Made by a program: the position numbers and the translations under genes. A DNA stretch of 64,000 nucleotides from Gavia stellata. Taxonomy: Eukaryota; Chordata; Aves; Gaviiformes; Gaviidae. How positions within the stretch are numbered: the first letter of the stretch is position 1; each line of letters begins with the position of its first letter. This document shows, piece by piece, positions 44,701-56,320 of this stretch. The notes beneath the pieces are model-generated. The model saw only the letters and a program-made list of their open reading frames with translations. It had not been told where the DNA came from and did not search any database. The stretch covers positions 12,244,880 to 12,308,879 of the forward strand of contig NC_082603.1 of the NCBI RefSeq assembly GCF_030936135.1, in the 5' to 3' direction.

Positions 44701-47700
44701 TGACTACTTTATGTGTTCTTCACAGTTATCAAGGATTGATTAATTATTCTGGCATACTTTAAATTAAAATGAAGGGAACTGAATTGCAAAGGAAAAAAAT
44801 CATAGAAGTATGTGTATCCAGTATTGCTGTTAGTTAGCAGTGTTTGCTCAGGAGACACAGTTGCCGTTTGATCTGTAAAGCATCCAAAGGAAGAGTACGT
44901 GAGTGCAGAGTATGTATCTAAATATCTATTGCTGGGATGCAGCTGTAGTAATACCCTGTTCAGTTCATGTTAATGGTTGTTAAACTTGAAAGAGAAGGAT
45001 TTTGTTTGTTTGTTGTAGACCTTTTGAGGCCTTTGTTTTAGATTCTACCACATTAGCTATGGAGGGGAATAGTAGCTTATTAGAGTTTACATATAAGAAT
45101 CACCTTAGTACTTTCTTTATTACTTTCTTTATTATATTTTCTTTGGAGATTTTTTTTTCTGTTCAGAGATACAGGAATAAATTTTTATCAATAAGCAAAA
45201 TTGTAATGTTCTTCATTAAATATTACTTAGCAATGTACAATTTCTTACTTCAGTATTTAATAGCTTCTATCTGTATTACCCAGCCATGTTCCGGGCATAC
45301 ATAGCGCATTAGTAATTATTACTTGTTAATGAGAAGTGGTTCTAAAATTTTAATAGCAGGTGAGATAACTCACTTCATTTTTTAGGTCTTTGCTGTAGAA
45401 CTGAAAGAGTACAGACCAGTTGAATTTGTGTTTTATATAGTTTAGAAGAATGAACAAAAAGGTTATAGAATCATAGTGTGCTCCCTGTCCCATGTCTTCA
45501 TCCTGCAGTCTGCTTCAAAAAGGTGTTGGTACCTAATGAGGGTATATAATCAGGTTTTTGCATAAGGATACTGTTTTTTTGTATGTATTTCTATTTCCAA
45601 ATAAGCAGCTTTTACCATTGTTTTACTTTGCTTTGCTTTTAATTCAGCCTGAGGAAAACGTGGGCCACGTCCATTACGATGCTGAGATCATCCTTACAAA
45701 ACAGACATATTTGGAGATCCTCAGGTTTCTCAATGAGGAAGCTTGGCAGTCAGGTGCTGTAGATGATGCACTTAGTGATATTTTGATCAATTTTAAGCAC
45801 CATGATTATAAAGCTTGGCACTGGAGATTTGAAGACACTTTTGGAATTGATCTATATAACATGTTTCTGGTAAGAGAAGAAGAAAGGTTTTCTTGTTGTT
45901 TTTTAATTGCTGTTTTCTCCAGTTTCTTTGTGCAAGTCTAGCCAATGAATATTACCGTCTTAACTCCACACATAAAGCAGTCTTTCCATCGTCCTTACAG
46001 CGAGTCACTCTTTGTTTCATGGTTGCTAAATGTAGAGGTAACGTATTCACTTGAAGTAAGAATTCAAGTTTTTTATTACTATGGTCATCTTTTCTTATTG
46101 TGGCTGTGTGGTTTTTTTCTGGTATGCTTTCTTTTTTCCTCTTTGTGTATTTTATATCTGTGTTGCATGACTCAGACTCCAGTACTTTCTTGTCACTTTG
46201 ACTGACAACTCGTGCATTATAAGTTTTCCAGGTTTGTCTCTTGTTCAAATAGATGCTGAAGCTGTTGGCTTCTGCAGGAGTTGGAATATATTTTATATTG
46301 AGACAAGTATATATTTGAGGTCTTAGATTTTCTAGGTTAGAGGGTTTTGTGAATTTTGTGGAAAAAAATTGTGTAGTGTTGGAGAGAAGAGCATGACTGT
46401 GTGAAAATTGTCATATTCTCTAAAATGGAATTACAAAGTGCTAAGCTGAGGATCTATAATCACAGAATCATAGAATAGTTTGGGTTGGAAGGGACCTTTA
46501 GAGGTCATCTAGTCCAACCCCCCCTGCAATGAGCAGGGACATCTTCAACTAGATCAGGTTGCTCAGAGCCCCCTCCAACCTGACTTGAATGTTTCCAGGA
46601 TGGGTCATCTACCACCTCTCTGGGCAACCTGTTCCAGTGTTTCACCACCCTCATCGTAAAAAATTTCTTCCTTATATCTAGTTTGAATCTACCCTCTTTT
46701 TAGTTTAAAACCATTACCCTTTGTCCTGTCACAACAGGCCCTGCTAAAAAGTTTGTCCCCATCTTTCTTATAAGCCCCCTTTTAAGTAGTGAAAGGCTGC
46801 AATAAGGTCTCCCCAGAGCCTTCTCTTTTCCAAGCTGAACAACCCCAACTCTCTCAGTCTTTCATAGGGGAAGTATTCCGTCCCTCTGATCATTTTTGTG
46901 GCCATCCTCTGGACCCGCTCCAACAGATCCATGTCTTTCTGTGCTGAGGACTCCAGAGCTGGATGCAGAGTAGAGGGGCAGAATCACCTCCCTCGACCTG
47001 CTGGCCATGCTGCTTGTGATGCAGCCTAGGATACGGTTGGCCTTTTGGGCTGCAAGCGTGCATTGTCGGCTCATGTCCAGCTTTTCATCCACCAGTACCC
47101 CCAGGTCCTTCTCTGCAGGGCTGCTCTCAATTCCTTCATCCCCCAGCCTGTACTGATACCGGGGGTTGCCCTGTCCCAGGTGCAGGACCTTGCACTTGGC
47201 CTTGTTGAACCTCATGAGGTTCACATGGCCCACTTCTCGAGCTTGTCCAGGTCCCTCTGGATGGCATTTTGTCCCTCAGGCGTGTCAGCCACACCATTCA
47301 GCTTGGTGTCGTCTGCAGACTTGCTGAGGGTGCATTCGATGCCACCATCTGTGTCATTGATGAAGATACTAAACAGTACTGGTCCCAACACAGAATGCTG
47401 AGGGACTCCGCTTGTTACCGGTCTCCATTTAGACATTGAACCGTTGACCACTACCTTCCGGATGCAACTATCCAACCAATTCCTCATCCATGGAACAGTC
47501 CACCCATCAAATCCATATCTCTCCAATTTAGAGAGAAGGATGTTGTGGGGGACTGTGTCAAAGGCCTTACAGAAGTCCAGATAGACGACATCTGTAGCTC
47601 TTCCCTTGTCTACTGATGGAGTCACTCCATCATAGAAGGCCACTAGGTTGGTCAGGCAGGACTTACCCTTGGTGAAGCCATGCTGGCTGTCTTGAATCAC

Positions 47701-50700
47701 CTCCCTGTCCTCCATGTGCCTTAGCATAGCTTCTAGGAAGATCGGTTCCATGATCGTCCCAGGCACAGAGGTGAGGCTGATAGGTCGGTAGTCCCCAGGA
47801 TCCTCCTTTCTACCCTTTTTAAAAATGGGTGCAATGTTTCCCTTTTTCCAGTCACCAGGGACTTCACCTGACTGCCATGACTTTTCAAATATCATGGAGA
47901 GTGGCTTGGCAACTACATCAGCCAGTTCCCTCAGGAGTCTGCAATGCATCTCGTCAGGTCCCGTAGACTTACGTATGCTCAGGTTCGTCAGGTGGTCTCA
48001 AACCTGATCTTCTCTTGCAGTGGGAGGGACTTTGCTCCCCCAGTCCCTGTCTTGTGGTCTGTCCACTCAAGAGGTGTGGGAAGAGAGATGGCCAGTGAAG
48101 ACTGAAGCAAAATAGTTGTTGAGTACATCAGCCTTCTTCCCGTCTGTTGTTACGAGTTCGCCAGTCTTGCTCATCGGGGGGTACGCTTTCTTTGACCTTT
48201 TCTGGCTGACACACCTGTAGAAGCCCTTCTTATTATTCTTTGTGTCCCTTGCCAAGTTCAGCTCCGTTGCACCTTGGCCTTCCTGACCCCATCCCTACAC
48301 AACTGGGCAGCGTCTCTATACTCTTCCCAGGATACCTGTCCCTGCTTCCACTGCCTGTGTATTTCCTTCTTGCCCTGTAGTTTGACCAGTAGGTCTTAAC
48401 CCATCTATGCTGGTCTCTTGCCTTCTTTTCTTGATGTCCTACACCTGGAGATCGAGAGCTCTTGCATTCTATGGAATGCATCCTTAAAGATCTGCCAGCT
48501 CTGTTCTGCTCCCTTGTCCCTGAAGGCAGTTTCCCAGGAGATCCTATTGACTAACTCCTTGAAGAGCTGGAATTTTGCTTTCCTAAAATTCAGGGTCCTG
48601 ACTTTACTCTTCGCCTGATCTATATCCCTCAGGACTGTGAACTCCACCAGTGCATGATCACTGCAGCCCAGGCTGCCTCCAAGCTTGATGTCACCGATTC
48701 ACTCACTTGCATTGGTGACAGGTCCAGTATCGCATCCCCTCTGGTAGGGCTGTCTATTACCTGGCTTAAGGAGTTATTCTCAATGCATTCCAGGAGTCTC
48801 CTGGATTGCCTGCAGCTCACTGTGCTACTTTTCCAGCAGGTGTTGGGGTGGTTGAAGTCCCCCAGCAGGACGAGAGCCTGCGAGTGCAACGCCTCCTGTA
48901 GCTGGTGTAAGAAGGCTTCATCAGTAGGCTCCTCTTGATCAGGCAGCCTGTTGTAGACACCAACCACAAGGTTCCCTTTGTTGCTTGGTCTCTGATTGTT
49001 ACCCATAAGCTTTCAACCTGCTTGTGGCTATTCTTCAGAGACAGCTCTTCACACTCATCCATTTCTTGATGTAGAGGTCAACCCCTCTGCCCCTCCGTCC
49101 TCACCTGCCCCTTCTGAACAGCCCGTAGCCATTGATAGCTGCACTCCAGTCAGCTGAAGGTGAAGCTCTCTGAACAAATCTTTACAATTCAGAATATGCT
49201 AACATTTTACGCTAACGTGGTCTTGAAAGTAGCCTGTCTAGTTTTGAGGGGGTCCATGGAAGCCAAATGAAAAAAGCAAGCTGTCAGTAGTGTAACCTCA
49301 CTGTTAGAGGTCCTTGGATGGAAAGAGACTGTAAAGTGCTTGTTTACAGAAGCACTTTAAGAAGTCTTGCTGCTGTTAGCCAGACTGTAACTTTGTCTCT
49401 TAACCAAACTGCAGGAGTTGGCAGCAGTGGTTCTGTTGTTCATACCAGCCACATACTTCTCAAGCACTGGATTACATCAGTTTCATAATTTTAAAGTACA
49501 GAAGGTAAGGTGGTAAGTATCGTAAGGAAAAAATAGCTAAATATCACAAGAAAGAAATGAGCAACTGCAATGTAAGGCTGTGATAGGAATGACTAGTAGT
49601 AATACCATGAAACTTTTCTGAAACAAACTGCTGCAGATACGCTGTGAAAACAAGGAAAAATCCTCTCAACTGTTCTGTGTAAATGATGCTGGTAAAAACA
49701 GAAGTTGGAAGTTCTTTCATGTATTCTGACAGTAAGCTTGGAAAATTCCACATCTGGATCACAATTTTTTCCTGTTTTCTTTTTCAGATACTCTTGTGCT
49801 TAGTGTGCATTGTAATTGTAATAGCTACAGAGCTCTGGACACGTATTCATTGGTTTGTTCAGCTAAAACGTGTTTTATTAATAAGTTTTCTTATCAGTTT
49901 TGCTTGGAATTGGCTTTACTTGTATAAGGTGAGTTGTTCTGAAATCTTAATGGCTTTTAGGCTTCAAATTTTACAGTTATGAGGTAGTGAATTTTACTTA
50001 GTTCCTTTAGTTAGTTCATATAAGGCAATCACTGTCCGGAAAATAAATAAAGGGATGAAAGTTTTATTTTGCATGTTGACAGGTGTAATAGGCTTAAAGA
50101 GGAACAGAAGAAACCCTGCCAACTTTTATCCTGCCGCAAAGGTGCATAAAATTCATAAAGCAGTAGAACTGTGATTTCACTGCATGGGGAAGGGAGACGT
50201 GAATTCTGTCTAAAGCAGCTTGGTAGAAAAGTCTTACGAAAATACATTGTGGGGTTTTTTTCCTTTCTAAGGATTCCCTGGCTGCAACTGTATTCAGTGT
50301 GTGAAAGACCAGAGATAAATGCTTCATTAATGGTGACGAAGTAGCTGACTGTACAATGGTACTGGTTTTAATGAGGAGGAATTTACGCTGTTAGGTCATG
50401 GCCTAACCACAAAATCTCAGTCCTCACATCTTGTCATCAGAATTTAACTGCAGCTTGTCAGACCCAGGAATAGCGGAGTGCCAGGAAGTAGGGTGGCTCT
50501 TGAACACGAGTGGACTGCCATGTGGAGGGCTTAAGAATGAGTCAGTGAAGAATGTCAGAATTTTTCAACAGATGATTTGACTTATTTTTTTCTATTTGAT
50601 TATCAGTTGCAAACTGCAAGGAAAAAATATAATGAATACAGGTATTTGTTAATGGGAATTATTTAAAAAATAAAAGAGAATGTCCTGATGTTTTAATTAG

Positions 50701-53700
50701 TAATTGCATGGCAGCTGTCTCTGGTTTTAATCCAGAAACTTTTTAAGGAAACAAGATGTTGTCAGATTACTTTTGCCCCGAACTTACATCTTTGTATATT
50801 GGAGTTTGCTCTTTTGGTAATTCAGATGCCATTTGGAGAATAACTCAGAGGTAGCCATCTTGGTAGTTTTTATCCATTCATAGGAAGTACTTAGAATTGA
50901 ACTCTGTTAAATTGTTTAGGTAGCAAACTTTTCTTAATAATACAGATGTACCTGGGTAATTATCCCAAACCTGCTAAGAGCAAACATCGTTAGCTCAGGT
51001 GTAGTGCTGCATGGATGCAGGTGTTCTGTGCCCAGCACCACCTTGTTTTGTTTTACAAGTAATTCTTATTCTCCTGCAGTTGGCCTTTGCACAGCATCAG
51101 GCAGAAATTGCGAAAATGGGGCAGTTTGATAACGTCTGTGCAGAGAAGTTGGACTGGGGGGAAAGTCTTATTGGTAAATACTTGTTTCATTGTTTTGTAA
51201 TAGTATTTAAGATCACAAAATATTCCGTAATAGTATCCAAGAATACTCTTAATTTCTTCATGAGTAGTACATTGAATCTTCTTCAGCAGTACATGATTAT
51301 GTGGTTTTACCATTTTTCCATTCTACAGGACTTTCTTTTCTAGGCCTTTAAAGGAGAGCTGATCACAAAACTGTGCTTAGAGTGTATCATGGTGTTACTT
51401 CTACACCGTGTTTTTCCTTATAACTTACCCTGGGCATGTTTCCCCAACTCCCCTCCCCCAGTACCATTTATTGAAGATAGGAGTGCAGAATTCAAGCAAA
51501 ATATTTTTTTTATCTTCCAGGCTTGTGAGTACAATGGACTTCAGAAATTAGATCTGTAACTATTTACTGTAGTTCTGTTATTTTACAGAGAAAGCTAAAT
51601 TTTTTTATTAGCCATTATTTGTTATCCAGTGCTATAGCAGGTAGATAAATGATGGCAACTCTTAATGAGTGCTTGTTTTGGTCTTCCCTTTAGAATTTAT
51701 TGGCTGTGATTGCTTTGTTTATGTCAGGTTTCAACGGTTTAAGTTCTGACTGCACTAAAATCCAACTACAGAAACACTGATGTCATGAACTGATTGTTTA
51801 TAACTTAAAAGTTCCCTTAAAGAGTCAGACTTTCTGCTTATAACCAAAATAGTCTAGCAAGTTTTTAATCTACTTGCAGCCTGGCAAACGAGTAGTAACA
51901 GAATTACTTCTGTTACAGTAGCTGTGGACAAAGTGTGCTAGATAATAGTTCCCACAGACAAGACATTTTTCTTCTGAGGCTTCTAGGGACTAAGTTCATC
52001 TGATAAAGAGAACTTTCTTGACTGAACATGGGAAAACCTCAGTTTCTTCTCTTTCTTTCCAGCCTTCCCTCTCCTTCCTGCATCCCCAACACTGGATAAA
52101 CTACACTGCTAAGCTCATCTCAGATTTTTAAAAATAAATCTGAGCTTTTAACCATATGTAGAAGAGGTCTCTTCCATCTATAACTGAAATGCTACTTTCT
52201 GTATTACTATTGTGTCATAAAATATATTTTTTTTAAAAGTAGTAAAAATATGTCTCTGCTTTGACTACAGAATGGCTCAGAAGTAAATGGACGTTTCAGG
52301 ATGATCCCTGTCAGAAGTACTATGAAACTCTACTAGTAAATCCTGTTCTGCTGGTTCCACCGACAAAGGTATACAGCAAGCCTAAAGAGACTCTTCATGT
52401 TTATGTTTGCAATCAGTGACAACACTGTTTTGCTATTTGTATTTTTCTAGGCATTGGCAATTACTTTCACCAACTTTGTAACTGAGCCTTTGAAGCACGT
52501 AGGACAAGGTATTGGTGAATTCATCAAAGCACTAATGAAGGAGATACCATTTATTCTTCAGGTTCCAGTGCTAATTATGATGGCTCTGGCTGTCCTGGTT
52601 TGTATACATTTATCTTATATTTAAAAACTCACTTTTATTTATTAAACTTATAACAGATAGTAATACTTAGATATAAATATTATTTATTTCTTATTTGTAC
52701 TACTGAACAGATGTCAGCACAGATGAAATTATTTCTGCAAGGGAATTTTTTTGTGACAAAATTTTTATAGTATAGTTGGTTTAGCAATTAAAATACATGA
52801 GTTTGTATTTAAACTGAATCTCTTCCCCCGCTCCCCAAGAAAAAGGATAAAATAGTATTAAAAACTGCTTTAAAAAGTCTTAGACCCTGTGACAGTTTAT
52901 TGCAGCTTAGTTCCCATTTCTTCTTTGTGTCATTACACAATGATGCATACAACTGGCATTTCGTACACGAAAGCATAGAGTTAGAGCCTTCAGTATCTTT
53001 ACTGTAGCACCAAAGATGAGCTCCATCCAGTCTGGCAGTTCCTGCAGTCTGGTCAGACTGCAGAAAGCTTGAATTTTATTGTAGCTGTTCTGATCACCTG
53101 GGCTTTTCTTTCAGTGTTTTTCAGATACGTGACTTTGAATTCTGTGTGAAAACCATAGGCTGCAAATACTTGACCTTTTGTTCTTTTTTTTATTTTCTCC
53201 TTCCACAGGCTTTCTGCTATGGTGCAGGATCATCAGTGTCTATGTTAAGATACTTAACATCTTTTCAGAAGAAAAGTCTTCCTCTACCTGACAGTCAACA
53301 GGAGAAAATAGACTTTGGGCAATACGATGGGAGTAAATCCGATGGCTATTACTCACAGAAGCTTCCTTACGTTTATGGAGGACCTCATGACAGAGGAGAT
53401 GCTCCTACGAGACCAGGAAATGGCAGCAGAAGTCCTGACATCATGCGTACAAGCGATGAGCCAGACACGCAAGTAGAAGAGTCTCACAAACCAGAACCTG
53501 GTGTATGTTAGTCCTGGTGCTCTTTGAGATGGGATTAAATTTAATACATTTCAATGTCATCTGCTAGAACATGTTTAAACAACAGGCTTAAGCCAAATCT
53601 TGGGGAGAGAGGAGTTAAGGAAGTACCTGTTCCCCTATAGAATGCTTCGGTAGAGGTATCTTAGGCATATTTTGTTCTGGAAAAATACTGTGCAATGGCT

Positions 53701-54264
53701 AACTAACTGTGGCAGGAAACGACTGAATTAAAACTCCTTATAGTAAAGAAAGACTTAAATTTCTGTTCTGAGATCAGTACTTATGTCAGCCTGGGCAGTA
53801 ATGATTACCCACAGAGGAAAGGAAGGCAGGGAAAAGAAGCAGTACTGACTTTTCTGCAAACTACAGAAAATTAAGAACAGACTTATACTCTAGATTGTGC
53901 TTATTTACATGTTTCTCCAGGAAAAAAAGATACTAGTCATGCTTTGGGGGAGTTCTGCCCCTTGAGCTGAGATGCACCTGATGCAATAGATGCCATCATT
54001 TTGGATTACTTAATAGCTTATTATTAATTTTTACAGAATAGATTGCACACTGAGTCTGAAGTTCATAGACTAGAAACTATCACAGCTGAAAACCTTACTG
54101 AAGAACATGCACTTGAACAGCAGAAACAGGAGACAGGCAAAGCAGAACAAGAGACTGGAGCAAATTGTGATCCTAATAAAAACCTCGAAGGGAAAAGTTC
54201 TGCAGTGGCACCATGTGAAGAGAAGAAAAAGAGCAGTTCACATGACTCACAGGAAGGAGACTGA
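41591..54264 (+). CDS. CLCC1: CLCC1, ER chloride channel CLIC-like 1, complete
   Basis: CLCC1 (MCLC) is a pore-forming anion-channel protein of the ER membrane, linked to ER ion balance and Ca2+ release. Coding exons are 41591-41722, 43548-43643, 44551-44658, 45648-45869, 49788-49928, 51080-51173, 52271-52368, 52451-52597, 53209-53502 and 54037-54264, all in phase, giving 519 residues against about 551 in human. An in-frame TGA two codons before the ATG fixes the start. Visible parts are a signal peptide ([16 protein letters not shown]), the luminal motif [17 protein letters not shown] with Asp25 at the human D25 position, a luminal helical domain with the block [11 protein letters not shown], membrane segments near 187-203, 215-232 and 328-352, and a charged cytosolic tail. 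The tail diverges from the mammalian one. Confidence 0.95.
42177..42206. repeat. Perfect 30-bp palindrome
   Basis: The half ATTTTACTTGAATTA at 42177-42191 is followed without spacer by its exact reverse complement at 42192-42206. The next outer pair (T/T) does not match. It lies in CLCC1 intron 2. Confidence 0.95.
43548..43643 (+). CDS. CLCC1: CLCC1 exon 3: luminal domain
   Basis: It encodes [20 protein letters not shown] and [12 protein letters not shown]. This segment is weakly conserved except for the CxREVDSLQ-like helix that matches the human C..KLDSL region. Confidence 0.88.
44551..44658 (+). CDS. CLCC1: CLCC1 exon 4: luminal helix
   Basis: It encodes [20 protein letters not shown] and [16 protein letters not shown], matching the conserved RRYLNKILIEAGKLGL block of human. 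Phase 0 at both ends. Confidence 0.94.
45648..45869 (+). CDS. CLCC1: CLCC1 exon 5: conserved luminal core
   Basis: It encodes [20 protein letters not shown], the invariant block [20 protein letters not shown] and [16 protein letters not shown], leading into the first membrane segment. Confidence 0.96.
47221..47949 (-). pseudogene. CR1 ORF2 reverse transcriptase fragment
   Basis: This 242-codon open piece shows the RT hallmarks [20 protein letters not shown] and [20 protein letters not shown] (motif A aspartate present). At motif C, SADDTK appears where CR1 elements normally have FADDTK. It is bounded by frame changes on both sides, and is a decayed retrotransposon gene. Confidence 0.93.
48629..49006 (-). 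pseudogene. CR1 ORF2 endonuclease fragment
   Basis: This piece contains [17 protein letters not shown], the GDFN motif of the apurinic-type endonuclease of CR1 ORF2, and ends in another frame than the following RT. The endonuclease N-terminal part is missing or in other frames because the element is truncated at its 5' end. Confidence 0.88.
49788..49928 (+). CDS. CLCC1: CLCC1 exon 6: two membrane segments
   Basis: It encodes [17 protein letters not shown], a short basic loop ([10 protein letters not shown]) and [19 protein letters not shown], the first two hydrophobic helices. The acceptor is TTTTCAG and the donor GTGAGT. Confidence 0.96.
51080..51173 (+). CDS. CLCC1: CLCC1 exon 7
   Basis: It encodes [20 protein letters not shown] and [11 protein letters not shown], with the conserved LAFAQHQAE block. 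It ends in phase 1 before GTAAAT. Confidence 0.95.
52271..52368 (+). CDS. CLCC1: CLCC1 exon 8
   Basis: It encodes [20 protein letters not shown] and [13 protein letters not shown], matching the human [15 protein letters not shown] region. The next exon follows after an 82-nt intron. Confidence 0.95.
52451..52597 (+). CDS. CLCC1: CLCC1 exon 9: third membrane region
   Basis: It encodes [20 protein letters not shown], the amphipathic [11 protein letters not shown] and the hydrophobic [12 protein letters not shown], which continues into exon 10 (AFCYGAG). Confidence 0.95.
53209..53502 (+). CDS. CLCC1: CLCC1 exon 10: end of membrane segment and cytosolic tail
   Basis: It encodes [16 protein letters not shown], then a polar tail with [18 protein letters not shown] and [18 protein letters not shown]. 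The donor GTATGT lies at 53503. Failure to splice there would add two residues and stop (TAG 53509-53511). Confidence 0.92.
54037..54264 (+). CDS. CLCC1: CLCC1 last coding exon: acidic/Gln-rich tail
   Basis: The acceptor TTTTTACAG opens 75 codons rich in Glu, Lys, Gln and Ser ([19 protein letters not shown]), ending HDSQEGD and TGA. The tail is shorter than the mammalian one and not clearly alignable to it. A good donor, TGAT/GTAAGT, at 54283/54284 just after the stop leaves open a spliced 3' UTR or another C-terminus. Confidence 0.8.
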   Translation, partial: NRLHTESEVHRLETITAENLTEEHALEQQKQETGKAEQETGANCDPNKNLEGKSSAVAPCEEKKKSSSHDSQEGD

Positions 54265-54472
54265 GGAAGCCCCAAGCTCTGATGTAAGTTTTGTCTAATC
54301 TTTAGCTGTCACATACATACTTGCTAGTTCTACTCTAGTTCTGAAATGTAGAAAAGCGAACATCAGTACGCTGATGGGAACTCATCTTTGGTCAGAGCAT
54401 TAGTATGCATAGCTGTAAGGTGGGGTTTTAAAAACTGAGGGACTGAGTATATCTACTATTTCTGGAATTTGA

Positions 54473-54478
54473 AATAAA
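54473..54478 (+). terminator. Candidate CLCC1 poly(A) signal
   Basis: AATAAA lies about 210 nt after the stop, followed by a GT-rich tract (GGATTGTGGGTGTTGCTGC) at the distance expected for a downstream element. A longer or spliced 3' UTR is also possible. Confidence 0.45.
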
Positions 54479-54499
54479 TATGTTCTTAAGTAAGAGAAG

Positions 54500-55840
54500 T
54501 GGCCAAGAAAATAGGATTGTGGGTGTTGCTGCTTGTTTGAAATCAAGTTTGTGTAGTAAGTTTTGAGTAACTAGATATTCTGTGGTGGGAAAGCACTGAT
54601 ACTCTATCATCTAGCAAATGTAAGCCTAATCAGTTAACTGTCAAAGAGCTTGAAGAAAATTGCTGATACTCGTGTAATTCACATAAGACTAATTGCAGCT
54701 CAAATAGATGTCTCAGGACTATCTCTTGTTTTTTTATATTCTCTAAAATCAGTTTTAAGTAAGTAGCATTGCTGCTTGTCAGCTCAGTTTTAGGACAGCT
54801 TGATGATTTTCTTCCAGTTTAATAATTTGCAGAGGATTGAGAAGCTGATGTTGTACCAGATGGTTTTTTAGGGTGATTTAAAGTTGAATGGGGAATAGGA
54901 AGCACTAAGTAGAAGTCCCAAAGATCAGCATGATAAACTGATGGTAACACATGGTTTTTGGAAGAATGTTCTGGTATTTCTCCTTAAAAGCAGAAGGAGG
55001 ACAGTTTTAGTTTCAGTAGGAATCAATTTCAGTGCTAAAAAAGCTGCAAGAGAATGTTTGTACAGTTTTCAGTAATTGTAAAATAGTTTGTATTATATGG
55101 AGCCTGTGTCTGTTTAACTATTATTACAATGCTGTTTTACTCTGAAGCTAAAATTAACTGTAGATTCTTCTCTAGGGTTATAATACTTCAATTAAAAAAT
55201 TACATCACTTCATTTATAAATACCTGAAATGAACAGTTTGCCACCTTTGGGGATAAAATCAGTGGCTTCTAACTCAAGATGCCTAAACTTAAAACAGCAT
55301 ATAACCCTCAGGGTTCCCAAGAACTACTTCAGTACAGGTATCTACTGAGGGGAAGACTAAGTTACAACTGTTGTTCCCAAGAACTACCCCAGCATAGCAC
55401 GTCCTTATCAAGAAAAAGATAAGTAAGTAGTTGAAGTCAAGGAATAAGCAGCATACATGCAGTTACCGTTTGTAACATTTTAAATTCACTGCCTCCAGGA
55501 ATTACCGGATGTCTGTGGTAGTTCATGCCAAGTACCTACCACCCCTGTGATTCCCTGGTGCACGGAGAACTACTGGTGGTGGACATGTTTATAGAGCAGC
55601 ATTGTTAGCTGTTACTTAAAAACAAGTATATCTTCTTAAAAAACTTTTCTGATTGTAAAACTGTGCTGAGTAATACAGGAAACACTTAACTAAATACTAC
55701 CAAAAGAACCCAGCAGGTTTTGAAAAGGCTATTTTTGTATTAAACAGAATTAAAACTAGGGTTTGATTCCCCCCCCTTTTTTTTTTTTAAGAAGAATGAC
55801 TGCAGAAAGACAGTTTGGAAAGAACAAAGACAGACTAAGT
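54500..55840. other. Convergent intergenic region between CLCC1 and GPSM2
   Basis: AT-rich DNA between the two gene ends. Apart from one diverged 60-bp duplication (55313-55432) and a C-run/T-run near 55770-55790, I recognise nothing in it. Confidence 0.55.
55313..55432. repeat. Diverged 60-bp tandem duplication
   Basis: GTTCCCAAGAACTAC followed by TTCAG (55313-55332) recurs as GTTCCCAAGAACTAC followed by CCCAG at 55373-55392. Weaker similarity continues through the rest of both 60-bp units. Confidence 0.6.
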
Positions 55841-55865
55841 GCTGAAGCTATTTCTCAATAGTTTT

Positions 55866-55871
55866 TTTATT
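55866..55871 (-). terminator. Candidate GPSM2 poly(A) signal
   Basis: TTTATT on the plus strand reads AATAAA on the minus strand, about 450 nt after the GPSM2 stop. The downstream context is not strongly GT-rich. Confidence 0.4.
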
Positions 55872-56320
55872 TTTAAAAAAGTATAAAAGAAAATAAGACC
55901 TTTTTCCAGGGAGGTACAAATCAGAAGGGAAAAAAAAAGTTTCCTTTAAGAAGAACATACAAATCTAGGTCTCGCACTAGATGGAAACAGTGGTAGAATC
56001 CACACACCAGCAATGAGCATACCTTGACAGTAAAAAAAAAAAAAAAATTAATGTCCATAGACTAGAGGCAGTTAAGAGGGTGATACAGTAATCAGTATCT
56101 CGGACACTGCTAAAAGCAGCTGCCAACTGCAAAAAGCAGTGGCAACTCTAACTACTGGTCACTAGTGTGATGCTGCTGCTATTTATAGGAAAAAAAAATA
56201 ATTAGAAAGGGGACAAAACTACTAATTGCAGTCTTCTGTAAGAAGGCATGTATGTTTTTTCCAGCAAAAAAAAAAATTATACCTAAGATGCTACTGTACA
56301 GTACACTCCTGTTTCTTTCT

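Larger units (their letters stand above)
46459..49160 (-). mobile_element. CR1 LINE, 5'-truncated, antisense in CLCC1 intron 5
   Basis: On the minus strand the element ends at 46459 with the CR1 3' terminus (CTATGATTCTGTGATT). It contains the typical 3' UTR block GGTTGGACTAGATGACCTCT, then upstream an ORF2 carrying a reverse transcriptase part and an endonuclease part, up to [10 protein letters not shown]-like coding near 49140. About 2.7 kb of a usual 4-4.5 kb element is present. ORF2 is broken into several frames (pieces at 46862-47233, 47221-47949, 48067-48255, 48233-48481, 48405-48647 and 48629-49006), so this copy cannot make active protein. It is less diverged than the other two CR1 copies in the window and so likely younger. 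Confidence 0.95.

Noticed and set aside
47045-48938. Plus-strand open frames within the CR1 region
   Set aside because: They are shadows of the minus-strand CR1 ORF2.
53503-53511. CLCC1 ending at the TAG right after exon 10
   Set aside because: GTATGT at 53503 is a good donor, and an in-phase exon with a matching charged tail follows at 54037. The early stop would only arise by intron retention.
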